Shown here piece by piece: positions 1-5,699 of a DNA stretch of 5,830 nt. A model generated the notes under the pieces. That model saw only the letters and a list, made by a program, of their open reading frames with translations, was not told where the DNA came from and did no database searches. The DNA is from Kofleriaceae bacterium (GTDB lineage: Bacteria > Myxococcota_A > Polyangia > Haliangiales > Haliangiaceae), in NCBI GenBank assembly GCA_024642805.1, contig JAHEAK010000365.1, positions 1-5,830 on the forward strand. Direction: 5' to 3'. The stretch's first letter is position 1. Every line of letters starts with the position of its first letter. The translations under genes were made by a program, and so were the position numbers.

Positions 1-1
1 G

Positions 2-514
2 CAACAGAGCCACAACGTATCGACCCCCTATGAGGGTGACGCGGTGCTCAGCACCTCCGCCAAGATGGTCATCAGCCGCCTGCGCGGTCCACAGTCCAGG
101 CAGCTTGGCTACGTCATGCGCGAAGTCACGGCAACGCCAAGCGCCAACGGCTACGACGTGAGCGTCAACGAGGTCGCGCGCTATTGCATCAACGGCGGCA
201 AGCCGGCCTTCTCTTACGACGATCGCTGGATGGTCATCCACCGCTATGTAGAGGACTCGGATGCGGTCGAGCTCGGATTCACCGGCGCCAATGATCCGGG
301 CTTCGCTGCCTATCGCAACCAGGGCAGCGCCAACATCTACCTCATCGATACCCTCACAGGGCAGAGCACGCGTCTCACCAACCTGCAACCCGGCCAGTAC
401 GCCCTCTATCCGCACTTCCGATCTGACGGTTGGATCTACTTCATGGTTCGCACCATCGGCGCGCCTTCGGAGTACATCGTGGCCAGCGACGCGGCACTGC
501 TCTTGGAAGACTAG
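2..514 (+). CDS. C-terminal part of a TolB/WD40-like (PD40) beta-propeller protein
   Basis: The frame is open from the left edge, so the gene starts outside the window; 170 residues are visible and it ends at TAG 512-514. A GTG at 44 is in frame but has no reason to be the start. The visible part reads like the last blades of a PD40/TolB-type beta-propeller. Two blade-like motifs can be seen: GGKPAFSYDDRWMVIHRY (residues 65-82 of the fragment), and NIYLIDTLTGQSTRLT (111-126) followed by YPHFRSDGWIYFMVR (136-150). The alternation of 'xP.FS.D.R.' and 'IYLID..TG...RLT' is typical of the fold. Such propellers are usually periplasmic or surface proteins that bind partner proteins. Export cannot be judged because the N-terminus is missing. 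The stop overlaps the GTG of the next gene, so it probably works with the haem lipoprotein encoded there. The family assignment rests on motif recognition; the function is unknown. Confidence 0.75.
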   Translation, partial: QQSHNVSTPYEGDAVLSTSAKMVISRLRGPQSRQLGYVMREVTATPSANGYDVSVNEVARYCINGGKPAFSYDDRWMVIHRYVEDSDAVELGFTGANDPGFAAYRNQGSANIYLIDTLTGQSTRLTNLQPGQYALYPHFRSDGWIYFMVRTIGAPSEYIVASDAALLLED

Positions 515-2217
515 TGAAAGGGCTGCTCACTCGTGCCACGCTGCTTGGGCTCGCGGGCCTCACAGCGTCGGCATGCGTGAGCCGTGATCCACGCGAGCAG
601 TGCGCGATCGCCTCGCGCACGCAGGCCCTGCAGGCGCAGGATCGCAACATCGTCGGAGCTGGTGGCGCCTACGAGGCTGACACCAGCCTGCAAGCGCGTC
701 GCGAAGAGCTCTATCGATCGCAGGCCGCGCGTCGGCAGGTCGCATGGCAAACCGTCGCCAAGGTGCTGGCTCCGGTCGGCACGGCGCAAGAGCCGACGGC
801 TATCGATGCCGAGCTGCCCCTTTGGCGCACCTGGTATGGCGGCGACGAAGTGCAGCGTCTCTTTCAAGAGCTGTACGCGGGCTTGCCTGCAGAGGCGCGG
901 GCGACACATGCGCGTTTTGCGCAGGCCGATATAGACGATGCCTTCGGCTGGAACGCCCACGAGGTCGAGGAGCTCGACAACTGGCCGCAAGAGCGACGCG
1001 ATGCCTATCTCGCTGCTCTCGATTCCCAGGAAAAATGGGATGGCATCGCCGGCATTGGGCGCGCGAGTTTCAGCCCCGACGCGACCAGACATCTTCTGCG
1101 CAGCTATCCCGAGGTGCTCGAGTGCATGCGCACGGGTGTGCCAGCAGCGGTCGAAGCCGGGCAGGGCGCCGCCACGCAACAGGCCCTGCGCGAACCGATC
1201 GTTTTGTCTTCCTGCGAGGCGCAGAGTGTCGGGCCCTTCTTCGTGACACAGGGCCAGGAGCTGCACGCCGCCTTGGATATGACAGGAGGCGCGCTGCGAG
1301 GCGACGGTGCCGCGCTGCGCATCTACACTCGCGATGCCCAAGACCAGCCGATCTGTGCAGCGCAGGGCAGCGAGACCTGCACCGCCAGCGCCGACGAAGC
1401 GCTCTTCGTGCGTGTCGAGGCCGGTCCTGATGGCCTCGAGGCCGCGCTGCAAGTCGACTACAAGACCGCCGAGCCAGCCTGGGCCGCCTGCCTGGAATCG
1501 GCCTTTCCGCAGACTGCGGTGATCATAAAAGCCGACTGGCGGCGCGCGCAGTTTGGCTTCGAGCTGCCCAGCTATGACACCTCGGCCGCAGCGCTGAGCG
1601 AGGCGCTTGCTCATGATGGCGAGATGGGTTGGGGCCAGGGCCAGCGCCAGAGCGATCCGGGGCCAGACGATATCTACACCGTGACCTTACCCAATGGTCA
1701 GCGCTATCGATTGGCGGCCCTGCACATCATGACTAAGGAGCTCGAGCACTGGCAATGGATCACCTTGTGGTGGTCGGATGCTCCTGATAGTGATTTTGGC
1801 GAGGATCGACCACAGGCGCTGGCGGATCGAGGCGTGTGGCGCAACTACAAGATGTGCACGGTCACCGATTTCAGCGAGGGCGATCGCGATGCCAGCGGTG
1901 GCTTCGCGCAGAATGCTCCGACACTAGCGGCGGCACTCGAGGCTGTGCATGGCGGCGTCGGCGCGCCCAGCTGGTGCTCCAATCCCTACCTCGAGCAGGG
2001 GGCGCACAACATGGGCAGCAACTGCATCGGTTGCCATCAACATGGCGGCGTCGATGTGCGAGCGGAAGAAATCATCGGCGACGAGGACAACTTCCCAGAT
2101 CAAGGTCGCTCGCTCCTGCGCAACAACTTTCCCCACGACTACACCTGGGCGCTGAGTGACGGCGACAAGCTCGGCCTGGCATTCAAAGCAGTCGTCGACT
2201 ACTTCGACGCGCCCTGA
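514..2217 (+). CDS. Lipoprotein with a C-terminal single-haem CxxCH motif (cytochrome c-like)
   Basis: The protein has 567 residues from GTG 514, which overlaps the preceding stop (TAGTG). This start is chosen because it directly gives a lipoprotein signal: Lys2, Arg7, a hydrophobic stretch, then a lipobox ending LTASAC with Cys21. The frame also extends upstream to an ATG at 430, but that would bury the signal and overlap gene 1 deeply. A GGAAG at 505-509 is a weak, closely spaced ribosome-binding site. A CIGCH haem c motif lies at residues 504-508 (nt 2023-2037), inside the signature GSNCIGCHQHGG, preceded by Cys488 in WCSNPYLE. Upstream is a well-formed block, ALHIMTKELEHWQWITLWW (402-420), then DFGEDRP and WRNYKMC. 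I recall proteins with a similar late SNCxxCH signature as uncharacterised cytochrome c-like proteins; this is from memory. No Met follows the CxxCH, so the sixth ligand, if any, may be His510, His541 or Met500. Residues 22-400 match nothing I recognise. Predicted location: membrane-anchored, facing the periplasm or cell surface. Substrate and role are unknown; electron transfer or an enzyme is possible. Confidence 0.8.
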   Translation: MKGLLTRATLLGLAGLTASACVSRDPREQCAIASRTQALQAQDRNIVGAGGAYEADTSLQARREELYRSQAARRQVAWQTVAKVLAPVGTAQEPTAIDAELPLWRTWYGGDEVQRLFQELYAGLPAEARATHARFAQADIDDAFGWNAHEVEELDNWPQERRDAYLAALDSQEKWDGIAGIGRASFSPDATRHLLRSYPEVLECMRTGVPAAVEAGQGAATQQALREPIVLSSCEAQSVGPFFVTQGQELHAALDMTGGALRGDGAALRIYTRDAQDQPICAAQGSETCTASADEALFVRVEAGPDGLEAALQVDYKTAEPAWAACLESAFPQTAVIIKADWRRAQFGFELPSYDTSAAALSEALAHDGEMGWGQGQRQSDPGPDDIYTVTLPNGQRYRLAALHIMTKELEHWQWITLWWSDAPDSDFGEDRPQALADRGVWRNYKMCTVTDFSEGDRDASGGFAQNAPTLAAALEAVHGGVGAPSWCSNPYLEQGAHNMGSNCIGCHQHGGVDVRAEEIIGDEDNFPDQGRSLLRNNFPHDYTWALSDGDKLGLAFKAVVDYFDAP

Positions 2218-2278
2218 GCATGTGCGAGCGATTGCGCCAGCGCCGCCTTGCTGATAGATCCGGCCAGCGTTGATGTGC

Positions 2279-3229
2279 ATGGCCCGAAGCGCAGTGACTG
2301 GTTTGCTGGTGCTTGCCGCCAGTCTGTGCGCCCTGCCCAGGGCGCGGGCCGGGGTGCAGGTGCGTGGTCAGAGCCAGTGCCTGGATGCGCAGGCGCTCTC
2401 GCAGGATATCGATCAACTGGTGCAAGAGGCACGACCGCAGGGCGCGGCCGAGCTCTTGGTCGTGATCGAGCTTGCCGATACCAGCGCCCAGGGCACGCAT
2501 GTGGCGCTGCGCATCGATCTTCCCGACGGCTCGCCGGGGCTGGCCCGCGACTACGATCTCACCAGCGCGGATTGCGCAAGTGCCTCCGAGCTCCTGCTCA
2601 CGGTCATCGCCGCCTTCCTCGAAGAGTTGCCCATCACGCGCTGGTCGGCGCCGACGGCAGCTCCGCCGGTCGAGCCGGTCGAGGTAACAGAGCCCTTCGC
2701 GCGCGCCACGCCACCCTCCGTGCGGCCCTTCGGGAGCGTGCATGCGGGACCGCTCCTTGGCCTGGATCGCGCGAATGGTAAAACTCGTAGTGTCGCCGAA
2801 CTCGAGCTCGGCGGCGATCTGGGCTTGCGCTGGCACAGGCAGAGCCTCTCGCTCGGAATGAGCGCTCGCAGTGGCCTGGCTCAGGATCTGGGGGCGGGGC
2901 AGTTTCGCGCCAGCGCGCTGCTCGCTCGCCTGCGCTATCAGCGACACAGCGGTCGGCACTCGCAGCTTCGATGGGGGCCCATGGTGCAGCTAGGCAGCCT
3001 GCGCGTGGCCGGCAGCGGCTTTGCCGAAAACTTCTCTCGCTACCTGCTCTGGGTCGAGGCCGGCGCTGGTCTTGGCTATCGAGTGGGCGACGTCGAGCTG
3101 TCCGCACAGCTTTGGGGCTCGCCCATTCGTCAGCAGGTCGCGATCGAAAATCGCAGTAATTCCGAGCAGCTGCCACGATGGCGCCTGGGGCTCTCCCTGG
3201 AATATGCATTCGGAGCGACGAATCCGTGA
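2279..3229 (+). CDS. Exported protein: small N-terminal domain plus predicted outer-membrane beta-barrel
   Basis: The protein has 316 residues from ATG 2279; ATG 2273 (two residues longer) is equally possible, and neither has a clear Shine-Dalgarno. The N-terminus is a standard Sec signal peptide with a hydrophobic core at residues 8-20 and a likely cleavage after ARA (residue 24). A first domain follows at about 28-121, with two Cys (34 and 99) placed to form a disulfide and a helix-rich ending (ASELLLTVIAAFLEEL). A Pro-rich linker at about 123-150 (APPVEPVEVTEPF) leads to a C-terminal region at about 152-313. That region has alternating polar/hydrophobic strands with turns and many Gly and aromatics, and ends in RLGLSLEYAF, as expected of an outer-membrane beta-barrel of about eight strands. 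Its stop overlaps the GTG of the sigma factor, so the two are coupled. I recall similar exported proteins beside sigma factors in myxobacteria, from memory only. It may be a sensor, a target or a partner of the sigma system. Function is unknown. Confidence 0.75.
   Translation: MARSAVTGLLVLAASLCALPRARAGVQVRGQSQCLDAQALSQDIDQLVQEARPQGAAELLVVIELADTSAQGTHVALRIDLPDGSPGLARDYDLTSADCASASELLLTVIAAFLEELPITRWSAPTAAPPVEPVEVTEPFARATPPSVRPFGSVHAGPLLGLDRANGKTRSVAELELGGDLGLRWHRQSLSLGMSARSGLAQDLGAGQFRASALLARLRYQRHSGRHSQLRWGPMVQLGSLRVAGSGFAENFSRYLLWVEAGAGLGYRVGDVELSAQLWGSPIRQQVAIENRSNSEQLPRWRLGLSLEYAFGATNP
3212..3215 (+). promoter_or_regulatory. Ribosome-binding site of the sigma factor gene
   Basis: GGAG lies 10 bases before the GTG at 3226 and inside the end of the upstream barrel gene. 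It decides the start: the frame also has an ATG at 3178, but that would add 16 residues without sigma-factor character and overlap the barrel gene by about 50 bp. Confidence 0.5.
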
Positions 3230-3831
3230 AGCTTTCGGGCGGCAGCGGGCAACAAGAATCGGTGCCCTCTTCTCTGGCCATTTCCAGCGCGGCCAACTCG
3301 TCGAGCCTCGACGTGGCTCAGCTCTATCAGGAGCACTCCGCCTTCGTCGGCCGCATTCTTCTGCGCTTCTTGGGCGAGGGCACCCACGTCGACGACATGT
3401 TGCAGGAGACCTTCATCATCGCCTTTGAAAAACGCGAGAGCTTCGATCCCAGTCGAGCTGCGCCATCGACCTGGCTCTACGGCATCGCCGCCAACTTGTG
3501 CAGGCACCACAAGCGCAGCGCCGGTCGCCAGGGCGCATTCCGCGAGCGCCTAGAGCGCGAGCACAGCGAGATCGATGCCGGGCCCGCCAGCAGTCTCGAA
3601 CGTCAGCAAGACATCGCACTGGTGCAAGAGGTCGTACACAGCTTGCCCTTCAAGCAGAGAGAGGTCTTCGTGCTCTACGAGATCGAAGAGCTGAGCGGCA
3701 AGGAGATTGCGGGCATGTTGGACATTCCCCTCGGCACCGTGTGGACGCGACTGCACGAGGCTCGCAACGGATTTCGAGAGCGAATGGGCAGGCACGCCGC
3801 TCTTCACAACAACGAACAGGTACAGGCATGA
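3226..3831 (+). CDS. ECF-type RNA polymerase sigma factor (sigma-70 family, regions 2 and 4)
   Basis: The protein has 201 residues from GTG 3226, which shares bases with the TGA (3227-3229) of the barrel gene. A Ser-rich N-terminal extension (about residues 1-27) is followed by sigma region 2 (about 31-97). Region 2.2 reads VDDMLQETFIIAFEKRESF (55-73) and region 2.3/2.4 reads STWLYGIAANLCRHHKR (81-97), the classic TWLY.IA.N...H.R signature. A variable linker at about 98-124 leads to region 4 (about 125-187), with LPFKQREVFVLYEIEEL (140-156) and the helix-turn-helix SGKEIAGMLDIPLGTVWTRL (157-176) that should contact the -35 element. Regions 1 and 3 are absent, as in group IV (ECF) factors. It directs RNA polymerase to a specific set of promoters, probably for an envelope-related response. 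The next gene overlaps by 4 bp (ATGA) and encodes a membrane protein, the usual arrangement for a sigma factor and its regulator. The ECF subgroup cannot be assigned by eye. Confidence 0.95.
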   Translation: MKLSGGSGQQESVPSSLAISSAANSSSLDVAQLYQEHSAFVGRILLRFLGEGTHVDDMLQETFIIAFEKRESFDPSRAAPSTWLYGIAANLCRHHKRSAGRQGAFRERLEREHSEIDAGPASSLERQQDIALVQEVVHSLPFKQREVFVLYEIEELSGKEIAGMLDIPLGTVWTRLHEARNGFRERMGRHAALHNNEQVQA

Positions 3832-4829
3832 GCGAATCGCAGGAGCACTTGGCCGATCCACCGCGACTCTCGCAAGAGGGTGGCAGCATGGCCACACTGG
3901 CTCAAATGAAGCAGCAGGGGCTGTCTGCGCAGCGCTTGGCGGCGGTCGGCGAGGGCCTGGCCAAGCACCTGGCCAGCCAGGCGGGGACAGGCGCCGCAGC
4001 CGGCAACGCAGTCGGCAGCAGCTCTGCCGTGACCAGCAGCGCCGGTCTCGGTGCGTTGGCAAAGCTCGGCCTTGTCGGGCTCTCGCTGCTCGCGCTCACA
4101 GGGCTTTGGTTCGCTCTGAAGCACGACGAGGCCGCGCCCGCCGTCGATGAAGCAGCACTGGCTGTCAAGGTGGAGTTCGATGCCGGCATGCAGGAGCGAG
4201 AGCCTGCGATCGAGCCCGTGGTCGAGCCCGTGATCGAGCCCGTGGTCGAGCCCGTGGTCGAGCCCGTTGCGATCGAAGCGACGACCGAGCCTTCACCTGA
4301 GCCTTCACCTGAGCCTTCGCTCGAAGCGAAGGTCGAAGCCAAGAGACCCGTCAAGCAGGAGGTCGATCCAGGGCACGGCAAGATCGAAGTGCCCACCAGC
4401 GAGACCGCGCCCGCTAGCAGTCAACTTGCCGAAGAGCTGCGCCTCTTGAAAGAAGCGCGCTCGCTGGCGCACGAGGGCAAGCACCAAGAAGCCCTGCAGC
4501 GTCTCGCCGAACTGCAAGACCGCTTTCCACAGACGCCCCTGCAAGCCGAGCTCGACATGCAGCGCGCCCTCAGTCTGCAAGGGGCTGGGCAACTCGACAA
4601 AGCGGCGCGAGCGGTGCGCGAACTCTTGCGCGACCCGCGACACCAAGGACGGGCTGCGGAGCTGCATCACATGCTGCTCGACATCCTCTTGCGCAAGAGC
4701 GACTGCCAGAGCGCGGAGATCGAGCTGCGCGCTGCCATCGAGGCCGGCCTTGGCAGCGAACGCCGCTCTCTGGCCGAGCGAGGAATCGAGCAATGTAAGG
4801 CGCTTGCGAGCGAGGCGGACAAAAAGTAG
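3828..4829 (+). CDS. Single-pass membrane TPR protein, putative regulator (anti-sigma-like) of the sigma factor
   Basis: The protein has 333 residues from ATG 3828, in a 4-bp ATGA overlap with the sigma gene; the frame is open further upstream but has no sensible start there. An AGG at 3818-3820 is a weak ribosome-binding site. Layout: a cytoplasmic N-terminus (1-75) with a helix-forming part, MATLAQMKQQGLSAQRLAAV (21-40), and an Ala/Gly/Ser-rich stretch (51-74); one membrane helix at about 76-97 (LGLVGLSLLALTGLWFAL); a Glu-Pro-rich spacer (125-163); and a C-terminal helical domain (199-330) with TPR-like units such as EARSLAHEGKHQEALQRLAE (209-228), then RFPQTPLQAE and a second helical pair near 241-268. 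The YbgF/CpoB-like phrase 'G...EAL..L..L..RFP.TPL..E' supports TPR. No HxxxCxxC zinc anti-sigma motif is present: the only Cys are 293 and 323. I recall similar sigma-linked TM-TPR proteins in myxobacteria, from memory. The anti-sigma role is inferred from position and topology; it could instead be an assembly or scaffold protein. Confidence 0.8.
   Translation: MSESQEHLADPPRLSQEGGSMATLAQMKQQGLSAQRLAAVGEGLAKHLASQAGTGAAAGNAVGSSSAVTSSAGLGALAKLGLVGLSLLALTGLWFALKHDEAAPAVDEAALAVKVEFDAGMQEREPAIEPVVEPVIEPVVEPVVEPVAIEATTEPSPEPSPEPSLEAKVEAKRPVKQEVDPGHGKIEVPTSETAPASSQLAEELRLLKEARSLAHEGKHQEALQRLAELQDRFPQTPLQAELDMQRALSLQGAGQLDKAARAVRELLRDPRHQGRAAELHHMLLDILLRKSDCQSAEIELRAAIEAGLGSERRSLAERGIEQCKALASEADKK
4209..4268 (+). 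repeat. 12-bp tandem repeat, five units, coding (I/V)EPV
   Basis: Five consecutive 12-base units of the form (A/G)TCGAGCCCGTG, the last ending in T, lie inside the TPR membrane protein gene. The period is a multiple of three, so the frame is kept and each unit encodes Ile/Val-Glu-Pro-Val. The units are almost identical at the DNA level, which suggests recent expansion by slippage. The product is an extended, negatively charged Pro-rich spacer just outside the membrane. Confidence 0.95.
4287..4319 (+). repeat. 12-bp tandem repeat, 2.75 units, coding EPSP
   Basis: Two identical units of GAGCCTTCACCT and a partial third, GAGCCTTCG, lie 18 bases after the first repeat and in the same frame. They encode EPSPEPSPEPS and extend the same spacer with a different unit, so the spacer grew by at least two separate expansions. 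Confidence 0.9.
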
Positions 4830-4881
4830 GGGGGTGTGCGCTTTTTTCAAAGTTCGGAGCTGGTTGCGGGCAAGAAGAAGC

Positions 4882-5667
4882 ATGAACACGGCGACACCAA
4901 TGCAACTGGGTCAACTGGCCATCTCGATGCTGCTGCTCGCGCTCTCGGTCCCGGCATGCGACGAAGCGGTGGTCGGTCGCGAAGATGATCAGGTCGATAC
5001 CTCCTCCGATGAGATCACCTTGTGCAAGGAGCTCGGTCACGAGATCTGCGCCAAGGCCTGTGAGTGCGGGGCCGGCGATGGCTGCCTGGTTGGCACGGGC
5101 AGCCCGGGTGCTCTCTCGGCGCAGATCTACGACGACCTGGCCCACTGCGAAGGCTTCTACGTAACACTCGCCTGTATCAATCCCGCCAATCCCAGTTCGT
5201 ACTATCAGGACTGCCTCGGCACGACCAGCTCCTGCGAGACCATTGTCATTGACGCTGTCGACAGGCAAGCCGCTGCTCTGGCCGAGTCTTGTCAAAATCC
5301 CAACGGCTTTGGCATCGTGTGCGGTGACCAGCAGTGCGAGCGCAGCCCGGCGGATGTGCCGAGCAATCAAGACTGCTGCGTGGCCATCGACGGCGACGTG
5401 AGTAGCTCCACTTGCCAGGCTCCCGAGCTTGCCTGCGACGGGCCGAGCTTCGGCATGCGGCTCAGCTGCGATGGACCGGAAGACTGCGGCACGGGTAGTT
5501 GCTGCGGGTCGGCCATCGGCGGCTTTAGCTGTATCGCGGACTCTGCGTGTCCCGATGGGGTCGCGCGTCTGTGTCATCGCAACGCCGATTGCGACCCTGG
5601 CGATCAGTGCATTCCAGCAAGTGTCGGCGGCTTCGAATTCGAGTCCTGCGCCAACACCTCGCCCTAG
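4882..5667 (+). CDS. Cys-rich surface lipoprotein
   Basis: The protein has 261 residues from ATG 4882; an ATG at 4900 is a possible shorter start. The upstream AAGAAG stretch (4874-4880) is a weak ribosome-binding site close to the start. The N-terminus has a hydrophobic core at about 11-23 and a lipobox-like VPAC with Cys26; Pro at -2 is not ideal but acceptable. I count 27 Cys in all, so 26 remain besides the lipidated one, an even number fitting up to 13 disulfides. After a short acidic linker (28-45) come ICAKACECGAGDGC (55-68), then VCGDQQCERSPADVPSNQDCC (146-166), which resembles the CGDxxC...DC repeat common in myxobacterial secreted proteins. Next come SCDGPEDCGTGSCCG (195-209) and LCHRNADCDPGDQC (230-243), two copies of a CxxxxDCxxGxxC pattern. 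The protein is expected outside the inner membrane, probably on the cell surface. It follows the TPR gene by 52 bp. No enzymatic motif is seen; adhesion, ligand binding or a structural role are all possible. Confidence 0.8.
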   Translation: MNTATPMQLGQLAISMLLLALSVPACDEAVVGREDDQVDTSSDEITLCKELGHEICAKACECGAGDGCLVGTGSPGALSAQIYDDLAHCEGFYVTLACINPANPSSYYQDCLGTTSSCETIVIDAVDRQAAALAESCQNPNGFGIVCGDQQCERSPADVPSNQDCCVAIDGDVSSSTCQAPELACDGPSFGMRLSCDGPEDCGTGSCCGSAIGGFSCIADSACPDGVARLCHRNADCDPGDQCIPASVGGFEFESCANTSP

Positions 5668-5680
5668 TCGATCTTTTACC

Positions 5681-5690
5681 CTTAGCTAAG
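5681..5690 (+). repeat. Palindrome in a short AT-rich gap, next to a start codon
   Basis: CTTAGCTAAG is a perfect 10-bp palindrome in the 32-bp gap between the two lipoprotein genes. Bases 5671-5700 have only 9 G or C of 30, far below the surrounding DNA. A wider inverted repeat, TCTTTTA (5672-5678) with TAAGAGA (5687-5693), can pair in RNA with one G-U. The right arm contains the probable ribosome-binding site AAGAGA (5688-5693), six bases before ATG 5700. It may be an operator, a promoter-associated site or an RNA hairpin that limits translation, or it may be chance. Confidence 0.35.
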
Positions 5691-5699
5691 AGAAATTCT

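Noticed and set aside
430..513. Upstream ATG as the start of the haem lipoprotein
   Set aside because: It would place about 28 extra residues before the signal peptide and hide the lipobox; the GTG at 514 gives a proper lipoprotein signal.
511..1614. Long open frame on the - strand opposite the haem lipoprotein (367 codons)
   Set aside because: It lies wholly opposite a gene with a clear signal peptide and haem motif; its product has no recognisable domain and is rich in Arg, Ala and Gly as expected of a GC-rich shadow frame.
2218..2278. Gap before the barrel gene as a promoter for the sigma operon
   Set aside because: A promoter here is likely on position alone, but I see no convincing -35/-10 pair or ECF-type AAC motif in it.
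3178..3225. Upstream ATG as the start of the sigma factor
   Set aside because: It would overlap the barrel gene by about 50 bp and add residues unlike sigma factors; the GTG at 3226 has GGAG upstream and a stop/start overlap.
4209..4319. Tandem repeats as a CRISPR array or minisatellite outside genes
   Set aside because: The units are contiguous without spacers, keep the reading frame and encode a plausible Glu-Pro spacer inside a gene.
4821..4847. AAAAAG ... CTTTTTT after the TPR gene as a possible terminator
   Set aside because: The stem would be only A-T pairs plus one G-C with a 14-base loop, and the T-run is part of the stem; too weak to call a terminator.
4570..5577. Long open frame on the - strand (335 codons) across two genes
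   Set aside because: It spans the ends of two well-supported + strand genes and the gap between them, and shows no domain or signal; a shadow frame.
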